Numbered from the stretch's first letter, positions 8,366-15,634 are shown. The stretch: DNA of 17,477 nucleotides from an uncultured Oscillospiraceae bacterium (GCA_934565655.1 CAKTIE010000024.1:1-17477), one strand, 5' to 3'. The notes: a model not told the origin generated them from the sequence alone. Program-made: numbers and translations.

Positions 8366-9198
8366 CCCATATAACCGCCGCCCACATCATCGCCGAGGTC
8401 GCAGGTGTAGACCCAGCAGATGTTGTCGCCGTCCTCCAGATCATAGCTGGAGCAGCCGTAATTGGGGAACCAGCCGTTGACCTTGTACATCCAGCCGGAG
8501 CCTTCGCCTACGTCGAATTCATAGAGGTTGGCGATGCCCTTCACATAGGCACTGTTATAGGCGGCTGTCCAGCTGGCGTCCATCTGGATGCCTTTGTCCC
8601 GGCAGACGCGCTGCAGTACATCATAAACGGTCTCACCTTCCTCGAAGGTGACGGTGGTAGTGGAAAGGATCGTGCCGTTGGAGGGAACATAGCCCTTTTT
8701 GCTTTCACGGCACATGTCCATGTTATTCAGGATCGTGCCGCAGGAGATAGAGATGGTGCAGGAGGACTTGGCGGGTGTGCTGGGGGTGTCGGGCTGCGTG
8801 GGAGTAGTGGGAGTAGTGGGAGTAGTAGGAGTAGTAGGAGTAGTGGGCGTTTCGGGCTTGTCGCTGCCGGTATTGTCCTTGTCGGTGGAAGTGTTTGCGT
8901 CCTGCTGGTTTTTATCCGGCTCAGCGACGGGCTGATCCGTCTTGACCGCGTCATTTTTGCCGTTGGCGGCATCTGTCTTGCTGGTGCCTGTGCCGTCGGT
9001 TTTGCTGCCGGCGTTGGCAGCGTCCGTCTTTGAGCCATCGGTCTTACTGCCCGGCTTTGCCGCGGGATCCGTCTGTTCGGTTTGCTGCGGGGTGTTGGCT
9101 TCGTCGCTGGCCGCAGTGCTGCCGCAGGCTGCCAGAGACAGCAGCGTCAGGGCTGCCAGAAGGGCGGCCAGCATCCGTTTTACATGCTTTTTTGTCAT
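8362..9198 (-). CDS. DUF4430 (transcobalamin-like C-terminal) lipoprotein, predicted B12-binding
   Basis: A 278-residue secreted lipoprotein. It has a signal peptide with lipobox SLAAC, the lipidated cysteine being C25. A low-complexity linker of about 120 residues follows, with repeated 'SKTDG/KTDAAN' units and five Thr-Thr-Pro repeats (about 117-134), long enough to lift the domain away from the membrane. Residues about 146-272 form a DUF4430 domain: TVYDVLQRV, the hallmark GSGWMYKVNGWFPN (233-246), then LEDGDNICWVYTCDLGDD. This fold is the C-terminal beta domain of vertebrate intrinsic factor and transcobalamin, where it closes over cobalamin. Seven cysteines in the domain (147, 153, 163, 199, 249, 261, 266) are unusual for an exported Firmicutes protein. 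AGAGG lies 9 bases before the ATG. Between the wall protein and EcfT, it is a plausible relay to the transporter; ligand binding is inference. Confidence 0.85.
   Translation of the reverse strand: MTKKHVKRMLAALLAALTLLSLAACGSTAASDEANTPQQTEQTDPAAKPGSKTDGSKTDAANAGSKTDGTGTSKTDAANGKNDAVKTDQPVAEPDKNQQDANTSTDKDNTGSDKPETPTTPTTPTTPTTPTTPTQPDTPSTPAKSSCTISISCGTILNNMDMCRESKKGYVPSNGTILSTTTVTFEEGETVYDVLQRVCRDKGIQMDASWTAAYNSAYVKGIANLYEFDVGEGSGWMYKVNGWFPNYGCSSYDLEDGDNICWVYTCDLGDDVGGGYMG
8801..8845 (-). repeat. Five 9-bp tandem repeats coding for a Thr-Thr-Pro linker
   Basis: On the plus strand GGAGTAGTG or GGAGTAGTA occurs five times in a row. On the coding (minus) strand it encodes Thr-Thr-Pro repeats in the lipoprotein linker. 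The unit is a multiple of three, so slippage would change linker length without breaking the frame. Confidence 0.85.
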
Positions 9199-9227
9199 CT
9201 TTTCTTACCTCTCGATAATAGCGCTGT

Positions 9228-9257
9228 GCGCAGGGGCGTCATATGACGCCCCTGCGC
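9228..9257 (-). other. Perfect 30-base palindrome between two genes of the B12 operon
   Basis: The arms 9228-9242 and 9243-9257 are exact inverted complements with no spacer, centred on CATATG. In the transcript this folds into a very stable GC-rich hairpin. No U-tract follows on the minus strand (next bases ACAGCGCTATT), so it is not a standard terminator. It sits 27 bases after the stop of the 1881-residue protein and 29 bases before the lipoprotein start. It could be an RNA-processing or 3'-stabilising element, or a protein-binding operator. Confidence 0.8.
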
Positions 9258-9284
9258 GGGTGTTATGTGGTCAGAACGAAAGAA

Positions 9285-12200
9285 TCATTCCTCGCTGTGC
9301 TTTTTTCTGCGGCTCAGCACCACCAGTGCCGCGGCGGACAGCAGTACGCCGCCCATCCACAGGGTCATCTGGCTGTTATCGCCGGTCTGGGAGCTCTTGA
9401 CATTCTCAGCGGGCTTGCTGGTGCCGGGGTTGCTGGGACGGCTGCCCGTTGCGGGGATGGACTGCGTTTCGGTCGCGCCGCAGACGGAGCAGGTGCGGGT
9501 CTTGAGGCCCTTTTCGGTGCGGGTGGCTTCCTTGGTGACGACCCACTTGCCGAAGGTGTGACCCGTCGCCGCGATGGACTGCGTCTCGGTGGTCTGGCAG
9601 ACGGAGCAGGTGCGGGTCTGGCTGCCCTTCTCGGTGCAGGTGGCCTTCTTGGTGACCGTCCACTCGCCGAAGGTGTGGCCCTTTGCCTTGATGGTACGGG
9701 TCTCCTCAGCACCGCAGATGGTGCAGGTACGCTTTTCGGTGCCGTCCTCGGTGCAGGTGGCGGCCTTTACCACGGTCCACTCGCCCTGGTGATTGCCGTC
9801 CGCGCACACGAACTTGACGTCAGTCATGTCATACAGGAAGTTCTGTCCGTTCTTCATGCGGAAGTAGGCAGCCAGCGCATAGTAGCACTGTTCGGTAGCC
9901 ATGGCGTTGCGCTCGCCGCTGGCGGTGTGCTTGAAGCCGCCGCCGGTGACATAGTAGCTGCACAGCGCGTCCAGCACGGAGTGGTTGCTCTTGATGAAGC
10001 GGCTGTCGTTCAGCGGGTCGATCTTCATGGCGCACAGGGCTACCAGCACCTGCGCGGCGGACTCACTGCTGTTGGTGCCGCCCACATTCTCGGCGTAACC
10101 GCCGTCCTGGGTCTGCGCGCCGGACAGGAAGGTGAGTGCCTTGTCCACAGCGGCCTTGACAGCCTCGTTCTTGCTGTAATAGGGGGCCAGCGCCTGGATC
10201 GCCATGGCGGTCATATCGATGTCGGCGGCATCCTTGGACTTCATCACAGGCCAGCCGCCGTTATCGAGCTGCGTGGCCAGAATGGCGGCTACCAGTCCGT
10301 CGCGGGTCACATCACCGGAGACGGCGTAGCTGCGGCTGTCCAGTGCCAGCAGCGTGAAGATGGGGCCGTTTACGCTCTGGGTCTTGATGTAATCCATGCT
10401 GTTGAGACCCTTCAGCAGGTCGTGGCCGCCCACGTTGGTCACGTCCTTGCCGATAGCGGTCAGCGCCAGAATGAGACGTGCGCTTTCGGTGGGCTTGTTG
10501 TCCAGACGCTCCTGGGCGTCAGCGGTCTTGCTGACATAGTCCACGACGGAAGCGTAGTAAGCGTCCGCACTGGGGACGTTACGGCCGCTGCGGGCCAGAC
10601 CCAGGACCTTCCATTCACCGCCGATGCTGCCGGTGCTGGGCGCAGCGCCCTTGACCAGATAGTCGCCGGTGGTTTTGTAGATGCTGTCCAGATTCAGTGC
10701 CGCCAGCTTGGCCTCGGCGGCGGTCAGCTTGCTGTAATTGGAGACCTTGGCCTGCAGTTCGGAGGAGAGCGCGTCATAGGCGTCACGGGCGGCCTTGATG
10801 GTGCTCTCGGAGGCGAGGGTCACATCGTCGCCGATGGCGTCGATCAGCTTTTCCACGTTGCTGATGGCGTCCTTCTCCTGCTGACGCAGCTGGGCCAGCT
10901 TAGCCTCGGCGGCGGTCAGCTTGCTGTAATTGGAGACCTTAGCTTGCAGCTGGGAGGAGAGTGCGTCGTAAGCGTCGCGGGCGGCCTTGATGGCGCTCTC
11001 GGAGGCGAGAGTCACATCGTCGCCGATGTCGTCGATCAGCTTCTCCACGTTGCTGACGGCGGCCTTCTGCTGGGCCAGCTTGGCCTCGGCGGCGGTCAGC
11101 TTGCTGTAATCGGAGACCTTGGCCCGCAGCTCGGAGGGCAGTGCGTCATAGGCGTCACGGGCGGCCTTGACGGCGCTCTCGGAATCGAGGGTCACATCGT
11201 CGCCGATGGCGGCGATCAGGCTGTCCACGTTGCTGATGGCGTCCTTCTGCAGCTGGGCCAGCTTGGTTTCGGCGGCAGTCAGATTGTCATAGTTGCTGAG
11301 CTGTGCCTTCTGCTCGTCACTGAGGGCGTTGTAGGCGGCGCGGGCGGCGGCAATGGCTGCGCCGGAATCCAGCGTCACATCGCCGATGGCGTCGATCTTG
11401 GTCTTTGCGTCGTTGACGGCCCAGCCCGCCAGCTTCAGGGTCAGCTCAGGCAGTCGGGTCAGAACGCCGGAGGCTCCGGTGCCATACTGACGATCCAGAC
11501 CCTTTCTATAAGAAATGCCTCTGTGGGTGGGGATACCATCATAACCAATCACCGCAATGGCTCCGCTCAAAATATAGGTGTAGCCATCTGCGTTTTCAGG
11601 AATTGTAATGGTGACTTTCTGGTATGTAGGAGTTCCACTAAAGTTATACATACCGGCAGTGCCGGAAAAGCTTGTGCCGTTTTCATCCACATATTTTACG
11701 ATAAATCTGGGATTGTATGCACCTGCGATTTTTTCCTTGGGGCTGACCAGACCAGTGAACTGAACAGTGACCGTATCGCCGGGGTTCAGCTCGGTGTCAG
11801 ATGTCAATTCGTTGCCATTGGCATCCTTCATCACATAGCTGACGCCGCGGGCGGTGACCACCTGATAGGTGGCGAGGCCATCCTTCTCCACACGGATGAT
11901 GTGGCGGCCGGTGGTCAGGCCGGAAACAGTGACCTCGCCGTTGGCGGCCACGGAAACGCCGTTGGAGGTGAAGCCGTTGAAGGTCATGGCGCTGCCCACA
12001 GTGGAGCGGGCCACGGTGACGGTGGTGCCAGCTTCCGGTGTAAAGGAATAGCTGGCGCCCTCACTGCCCAGGTAGAACAGGATGTCATGCTCGGCGTCCA
12101 GATACTTCTGCTCCTCCTTGGTGACATTGGTGCCGGGACGATCGATGAAGGTGTTGGTCTGGATAGCGGAGCCGTCCGCGCCGACGGAGACCACGAACAC

Positions 12201-14930
12201 GCCGGTGAACTCCGGCCAGATGGCGGAGAACATATGATTATCCTTGTTGCTTGTCTGGCCCTGCATATGGGTCATGGCGTCATAGGTCACCAGCACGATG
12301 GCTGTACCTGCCTTGTTGGCAGTAATGTCAGCCAGAGAGCTGTTCTTCTCATCGGGGGTAATGGTGACTACGTCGCTGGCGCTGCCGTCAAAGCTCACGA
12401 CCTTGTAGTGAACGTCAGGCAGAGCAATCTGAGAGTTGAAGAAGCTTTCAATCGCCTGCCAGTTGCGAAGAACATTCAGCTCAAAGGTTTGGCCTGCTTC
12501 CATGGTCAGGTAGCCTTGGCGATTGATGTTTAGGAAGATGTTGCCCAGATCGTAGACGTTGTTGTCAAAGTGATACACCGTGTCTTTGCTGACGCTGTCA
12601 TCCATGTGAAGGTCATCGCGAGAGACCTCAATGGTCTGCGCGTCGGTGAACTTGCCAAAAGTCCAATATGTCACGCCGTCAGGATGCTGTACGCGAACAA
12701 AATTGGTTTTGCCGCCGGAGGGCAGATCAAATACTACCTTCACGGTGTCGTTCTGCTTGTTCTCAACAGAAGAGGCTTGATCGGCAAATTTATAGGTATA
12801 GTAATCGCTCTGAATACCCATGTCCACGGTGGAACCGGCAGGCGCGACCACCGTTACACCCAGCTTCTGGGGGATGGAGCCGGACATGCTCAGCGCGCCC
12901 TTATCGTTCGTTTCCGTGCTGTTCTTGCTGAGCGTCAGGGGTAAATAGTCCTCCGCCTTTTCGCCAATGGGAGTCAGGACGGCTTCGATGGTGCCGGTCT
13001 CCTGGAAGAGGAAGGAAGATCTCTTGGTGCCATAGTCATCTGCGGTGCCCAGGGTCGCCTTCAGGTCGGTGCCGTCGGGGCCGGTCACCTTTACGCTGAT
13101 CTCGTAATCGGTGCCCTCCGTCCAACCGGAGTTGCTGGCATAGATCGCGTACACACGCTGCAGAACAAAGACATTCTCCCCCTCCTTGACCGTCAGAACC
13201 AGGGAGCCGTTGAGATCGTTATTGGCATCGTAGCCCTCCACCAGATAGTCGCCAACGGGCAGCTTGGTGGTATACATCATCTTATAGCCGTCGGCCTCGG
13301 TGGCGATGCCTTCCAGAAGGTTGGCCTTGCCCTTGACGCCGTTGGTGTAGGTGTAGACCTTCAGAGATGCCAGCTGTGCGCTGTGCAGCCCCTTGAAGAC
13401 GACGCTCTGGCTGCTGGCGATCTCGATCTTCGCCGTGGGGTTCATCAGGGCGTAGACTTCTTCGTCCTCGTTGCTGGCGGCGGCCAGATAGCCGGTGGCG
13501 CTGCTGTTTACCGCGATGGTGGCCTTACCGTTTTCGTCGGTAATGGCGTTTTCAATGGCGGTAAAGGCGCCGCGCTCCGGATTCACCCAGCCCAGCTGGA
13601 GGTCCTCCACCGCCTTGGCGGCAGCCTTCAGTTCAGCGGGAGTCTTGTAGCGGTAGCCGCTCATGGCGTTGAAGCCCTTGACGGTAACGGTGATCTCCTG
13701 ACCCTCGGCTACCTTGGCGGGTGCATCGACCCAGGTGTAATAATCGGAATAAGTCTCGCTGTCGTTCAGGATGTAGAAGTCCACCACGTCGCCGTCGGTC
13801 AGCTTGGTGTTGGTGACGAAGGTGCCGTTGTAGCCGCTGCCATAAGAGGAAGGCGTGCCGTCATTGGGATAGCCCTCGTTGACATAGAAGCCGCAGGCGG
13901 AGGTCTTGACACCAAAAATGGTGCTGATCCAGCCGGTGCTGCCCACGACCAGATAGTCCTTTGCGGTGGCGGCGGTAAAATCTTCACCGTAGACCAGCTT
14001 GTGGGCCTCCACCAGCGCGTCCAGCGCGGAAACGCCGTCCACCTCATCCGTGAAGCCGTACTCTTCCGCGGCGTCAGAGGAAACATTCATGGTGGTGATG
14101 CCGTGGAGATAGTCGCCGGCCGCCTGAGAACGGATGGTGACATTGGCGGTGGTTACGGCAGGCGTGCCGCCTTCCTGCTTCACGGTGACGGTATAGACCT
14201 CAGCCGCGCCGGTGTTGGTGTTCATGCTGGGCCAGCTGGGATCGCCGCATTTCACGGTGATCACAGTGCCATCGGAGACGGGGATCTCAGCACTGCGCTT
14301 ATACTCGGTGGTGCCCACGCTGGTACGCACCTGATAGTTCTTGTTGGAGGCGGTCGGCGTTACCACCACGGGGGTGGTATCCTTGTCGATCGTCAGGGTA
14401 TAGTTGTGGGTATCCTTGTCAAAAGAAGGAGTCAGTGTACCGGCGCTGATGGTCAACTCCTTCACGGTCTTGTCCTGGTTGTCCCAGGAACCGCCGAGAT
14501 CATCGCCCGTGCAGGTGTACATGACGCGAATCTCGTCACCGGCGGTCAACTTACCGTTGTCGACGGTAAAGTCTTTAAAGCCTTCGTTGGTGAACCAGTC
14601 GTTCAGCGTACCCATCCAGCCGGACCATTCGCCGGCCGCCGGATCGTTTTTGAGTCCGTTGATCTCTGTGATGAACCCGCTTTCCGCGCCGGTCTGGGAA
14701 TAAGTACCCAGCGCGTCAACAATGCAGGACATTATGGTGGAATCTGAGCCGAGGTTGACCCATCTATCCACCAGCGTTCCTTCCCACGCGGTGCCGTCGG
14801 CCTTGTGGAAGGTGGTGTTTTCCACGATAACACGTACCTGGTTATCGTGCTCTGCCGCGAACACGGTGGTGGGGATCAGGCTGAACACCATCACCAATGC
14901 CATCAGCAGAGAGACTATGCGTTTTCTCAT
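9285..14930 (-). CDS. Giant sortase-type surface protein with two DUF4430-like modules and an alpha/alpha toroid
   Basis: This 1881-residue exported protein is the first gene behind the cobalamin riboswitch. A signal peptide (cleavage near 25-26) is followed by DUF4430 at about 32-148 (WSGWMGTLNDWFTNEGF; KLTAGDEIRVMYTCTGDDLG), a cadherin-like beta-sandwich (about 154-252) and a second DUF4430-like module (about 262-390). Beta-rich modules I cannot name individually reach about 1165. Four helical repeats of about 61 residues follow (about 1170-1410). A terpenoid-cyclase/prenyltransferase-like toroid (about 1416-1704) shows 'DNGGWP', 'DIDMTAMAIQAL', 'TQDGGYAE' and 'SAAQVLVAL'. Three 39-residue Cys-x-x-Cys repeats precede a sorting signal: SQTGD (1847-1851), hydrophobic helix (about 1855-1872) and basic tail RRKK. 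Intrinsic factor joins the same two folds, toroid first. AGGAGG at 14942-14947 precedes the ATG. Wall anchoring and B12 capture are inferred; no sortase gene is in the window. Confidence 0.88.
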   Translation of the reverse strand: MRKRIVSLLMALVMVFSLIPTTVFAAEHDNQVRVIVENTTFHKADGTAWEGTLVDRWVNLGSDSTIMSCIVDALGTYSQTGAESGFITEINGLKNDPAAGEWSGWMGTLNDWFTNEGFKDFTVDNGKLTAGDEIRVMYTCTGDDLGGSWDNQDKTVKELTISAGTLTPSFDKDTHNYTLTIDKDTTPVVVTPTASNKNYQVRTSVGTTEYKRSAEIPVSDGTVITVKCGDPSWPSMNTNTGAAEVYTVTVKQEGGTPAVTTANVTIRSQAAGDYLHGITTMNVSSDAAEEYGFTDEVDGVSALDALVEAHKLVYGEDFTAATAKDYLVVGSTGWISTIFGVKTSACGFYVNEGYPNDGTPSSYGSGYNGTFVTNTKLTDGDVVDFYILNDSETYSDYYTWVDAPAKVAEGQEITVTVKGFNAMSGYRYKTPAELKAAAKAVEDLQLGWVNPERGAFTAIENAITDENGKATIAVNSSATGYLAAASNEDEEVYALMNPTAKIEIASSQSVVFKGLHSAQLASLKVYTYTNGVKGKANLLEGIATEADGYKMMYTTKLPVGDYLVEGYDANNDLNGSLVLTVKEGENVFVLQRVYAIYASNSGWTEGTDYEISVKVTGPDGTDLKATLGTADDYGTKRSSFLFQETGTIEAVLTPIGEKAEDYLPLTLSKNSTETNDKGALSMSGSIPQKLGVTVVAPAGSTVDMGIQSDYYTYKFADQASSVENKQNDTVKVVFDLPSGGKTNFVRVQHPDGVTYWTFGKFTDAQTIEVSRDDLHMDDSVSKDTVYHFDNNVYDLGNIFLNINRQGYLTMEAGQTFELNVLRNWQAIESFFNSQIALPDVHYKVVSFDGSASDVVTITPDEKNSSLADITANKAGTAIVLVTYDAMTHMQGQTSNKDNHMFSAIWPEFTGVFVVSVGADGSAIQTNTFIDRPGTNVTKEEQKYLDAEHDILFYLGSEGASYSFTPEAGTTVTVARSTVGSAMTFNGFTSNGVSVAANGEVTVSGLTTGRHIIRVEKDGLATYQVVTARGVSYVMKDANGNELTSDTELNPGDTVTVQFTGLVSPKEKIAGAYNPRFIVKYVDENGTSFSGTAGMYNFSGTPTYQKVTITIPENADGYTYILSGAIAVIGYDGIPTHRGISYRKGLDRQYGTGASGVLTRLPELTLKLAGWAVNDAKTKIDAIGDVTLDSGAAIAAARAAYNALSDEQKAQLSNYDNLTAAETKLAQLQKDAISNVDSLIAAIGDDVTLDSESAVKAARDAYDALPSELRAKVSDYSKLTAAEAKLAQQKAAVSNVEKLIDDIGDDVTLASESAIKAARDAYDALSSQLQAKVSNYSKLTAAEAKLAQLRQQEKDAISNVEKLIDAIGDDVTLASESTIKAARDAYDALSSELQAKVSNYSKLTAAEAKLAALNLDSIYKTTGDYLVKGAAPSTGSIGGEWKVLGLARSGRNVPSADAYYASVVDYVSKTADAQERLDNKPTESARLILALTAIGKDVTNVGGHDLLKGLNSMDYIKTQSVNGPIFTLLALDSRSYAVSGDVTRDGLVAAILATQLDNGGWPVMKSKDAADIDMTAMAIQALAPYYSKNEAVKAAVDKALTFLSGAQTQDGGYAENVGGTNSSESAAQVLVALCAMKIDPLNDSRFIKSNHSVLDALCSYYVTGGGFKHTASGERNAMATEQCYYALAAYFRMKNGQNFLYDMTDVKFVCADGNHQGEWTVVKAATCTEDGTEKRTCTICGAEETRTIKAKGHTFGEWTVTKKATCTEKGSQTRTCSVCQTTETQSIAATGHTFGKWVVTKEATRTEKGLKTRTCSVCGATETQSIPATGSRPSNPGTSKPAENVKSSQTGDNSQMTLWMGGVLLSAAALVVLSRRKKHSEE
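9436..9786 (-). repeat. Three tandem 39-residue Cys-x-x-Cys (zinc-ribbon-like) surface repeats
   Basis: Within the giant protein (about residues 1716-1832) three units follow the pattern 'G-W-V-K-AT-C-T-G-RTC-x-x-C-ET-I-A-GH'. They look like small metal-binding modules common before sorting signals in gut clostridial surface proteins. The third copy has lost the first cysteine (Cys to Arg) and the terminal His, so it may no longer bind metal. Confidence 0.75.
10711..11420 (-). repeat. Four tandem helical repeats (about 180-192 bp each) in the giant surface protein
   Basis: The units recur at offsets of about 180-192 bases. Each encodes 'V-LI-IGDDVTL-SES-IKAARDAYDALS-L-AKVSNYSKLTAAEAKLA'. The three nearest the toroid are almost identical in DNA, while the N-terminal one is diverged. 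They are predicted three-helix bundles acting as a stalk between the beta-rich region and the toroid. High identity suggests recent duplication or gene conversion. Confidence 0.85.
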
Positions 14931-15004
14931 GTGTGATTTTTCCTCCTATTTTAAATTTTTGAAAACACGTTATATGATGCCGTTTCCGGCGAATCAATGA
15001 GGTT

Positions 15005-15034
15005 GGCGGGAGAGACCGGCAAATCTCTCCCGCC
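15005..15034 (-). promoter_or_regulatory. Perfect 11-bp hairpin in the leader, after the riboswitch terminator
   Basis: GGCGGGAGAGA (15005-15015) is the exact inverted complement of TCTCTCCCGCC (15024-15034) around an 8-base loop. It lies between the attenuator and the giant protein's ribosome binding site, about 57 bases from that site, with no U-tract. A role in mRNA stability or translation is possible. Confidence 0.6.
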
Positions 15035-15074
15035 GGTATGGAAAAGACGACGGCGCAGACCGTCTCGGCTTAGC

Positions 15075-15115
15075 AAAAAAAGAAAGCCGCGGCGATGGCA
15101 TAACCATCACCGCGG
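15075..15115 (-). terminator. Intrinsic terminator forming the riboswitch expression platform
   Basis: The 12-bp stem pairs 15087-15098 with 15104-15115, with one G-U pair, around a 5-base loop. On the minus strand it is followed by a U-rich tract (A-run 15075-15081 on the plus strand). It lies about 65 bases after the B12 aptamer and before the first gene of the operon, as expected for transcription attenuation when B12 is bound. Confidence 0.88.
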
Positions 15116-15143
15116 TCGTTTTTCCGCAGAATGAAAAGAACCG

Positions 15144-15167
15144 TTCCCGCATGCTTCGTGTCGGGAA
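15144..15167 (-). promoter_or_regulatory. Hairpin between aptamer and terminator, possible antiterminator element
   Basis: TTCCCG (15144-15149) pairs with CGGGAA (15162-15167) around a 12-base loop, between the B12 box and the terminator stem. It could be part of the switching structure. I could not fold the alternatives. Confidence 0.35.
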
Positions 15168-15181
15168 AGGGTACAAACGTC

Positions 15182-15359
15182 TATCGAGCAGGTCTTCTGA
15201 CTTGCGCATCAGCAGCGTCGCACGCCTTCTCGGTGTTACCCAATGGCTGGCTTTCGCCTGTGCGACGCCTACACGCTTACAGCGGCGGCACCGTTCGGGA
15301 TTTTCACCCGATTCACTATTCTCCCCGCTGTCCTATTGCGGACGGCGGAGCACTCGACA
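15182..15359 (-). ncRNA. Cobalamin (adenosylcobalamin-type) riboswitch aptamer
   Basis: On the minus strand this carries the conserved features of the cobalamin riboswitch. A 7-bp P1 closes it: UGUCGAG (15353-15359) with CUCGAUA (15182-15188). The core GAAUCGGGUGAAAAUCCCG is followed by AACGGUGCCGCCGCUGUAA, a one-base variant of the usual GCCACUG. The B12 box AGUCAGAAGACCUGCU lies at the 3' end, around 15188-15203. The RNA should bind coenzyme B12 and favour the terminator 65 bases downstream, switching off the surface protein and at least part of the transporter operon when B12 is abundant. Orientation fits only the minus-strand operon. I could not resolve the riboswitch subclass by eye. Confidence 0.95.
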
Positions 15360-15378
15360 TGATTCAGTTGTCATAGAT

Positions 15379-15407
15379 ATTATACGCACCGGCGGCGCGT
15401 TTGTCAA
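15379..15407 (-). promoter_or_regulatory. Consensus sigma-A promoter of the riboswitch/B12 operon
   Basis: On the minus strand a perfect TTGACA (15402-15407) and a perfect TATAAT (15379-15384) are separated by 17 bases. Transcription should start near 15372, about 13 bases before the aptamer's P1. Such a strong promoter fits control by attenuation, not by an activator. Confidence 0.9.
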
Positions 15408-15423
15408 TGGGGTACTTCCGGAT

Positions 15424-15465
15424 CGCAAAAAAGAAGAAAGCTCCCGGCAAAACCGAGAGCTTTCT
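15424..15465 (-). terminator. Intrinsic terminator of the tRNA-Gln gene
   Basis: AGAAAGCTC (15435-15443) pairs with GAGCTTTCT (15457-15465), extended by 3-4 inner pairs around a 5-base loop. A U-rich run follows on the minus strand. It lies directly after the tRNA CCA end and about 17 bases before the riboswitch promoter, insulating the two units. Confidence 0.88.
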
Positions 15466-15466
15466 A

Positions 15467-15540
15467 TGGCAGCGGGAGAAGGATTCGAACCCTCACATAC
15501 GGAGTCAGAGTCCGCTGTGCTACCATTACACAATCCCGCT
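15467..15540 (-). tRNA. tRNA-Gln (anticodon CUG)
   Basis: The minus strand gives a full cloverleaf. The acceptor stem AGCGGGA/TCCCGCT is followed by discriminator G and an encoded CCA. The D-arm contains GTGTAATGGTAGCAC, the anticodon stem is GCGGA/TCCGT with loop CTCTGAC (anticodon CTG), and the T-loop TTCGAATC is intact. It reads CAG codons, which suit a G+C-rich genome. It has its own promoter and terminator. Confidence 0.95.
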
Positions 15541-15561
15541 ATGTTCTGGCGAACAAAAACT

Positions 15562-15589
15562 ATTATACGCATTTTACGGGATTTGTCAA
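15562..15589 (-). promoter_or_regulatory. Consensus sigma-A promoter of tRNA-Gln
   Basis: On the minus strand a perfect TTGACA (15584-15589), a 16-base spacer and a perfect TATAAT (15562-15567). The -10 is 21 bases upstream of the mature tRNA 5' end. Confidence 0.88.
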
Positions 15590-15634
15590 CACTTTTTTTG
15601 CATTTTCCTGGAATTATTTTGTGGAACTGTGGAT

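Noticed and set aside
8801..8845. CRISPR-like or regulatory short repeats
   Set aside because: They are contiguous 9-bp units with no spacers, in frame in the lipoprotein gene, and encode a Thr-Thr-Pro linker.
9243..12533. A 1096-codon open frame on the plus strand antisense to the giant surface protein
   Set aside because: It is a shadow of a G+C-rich, strongly biased gene on the minus strand. It has no ribosome binding site, is Gly/Val/His-rich with mirrored repeats, and the minus-strand protein has recognisable domains throughout.
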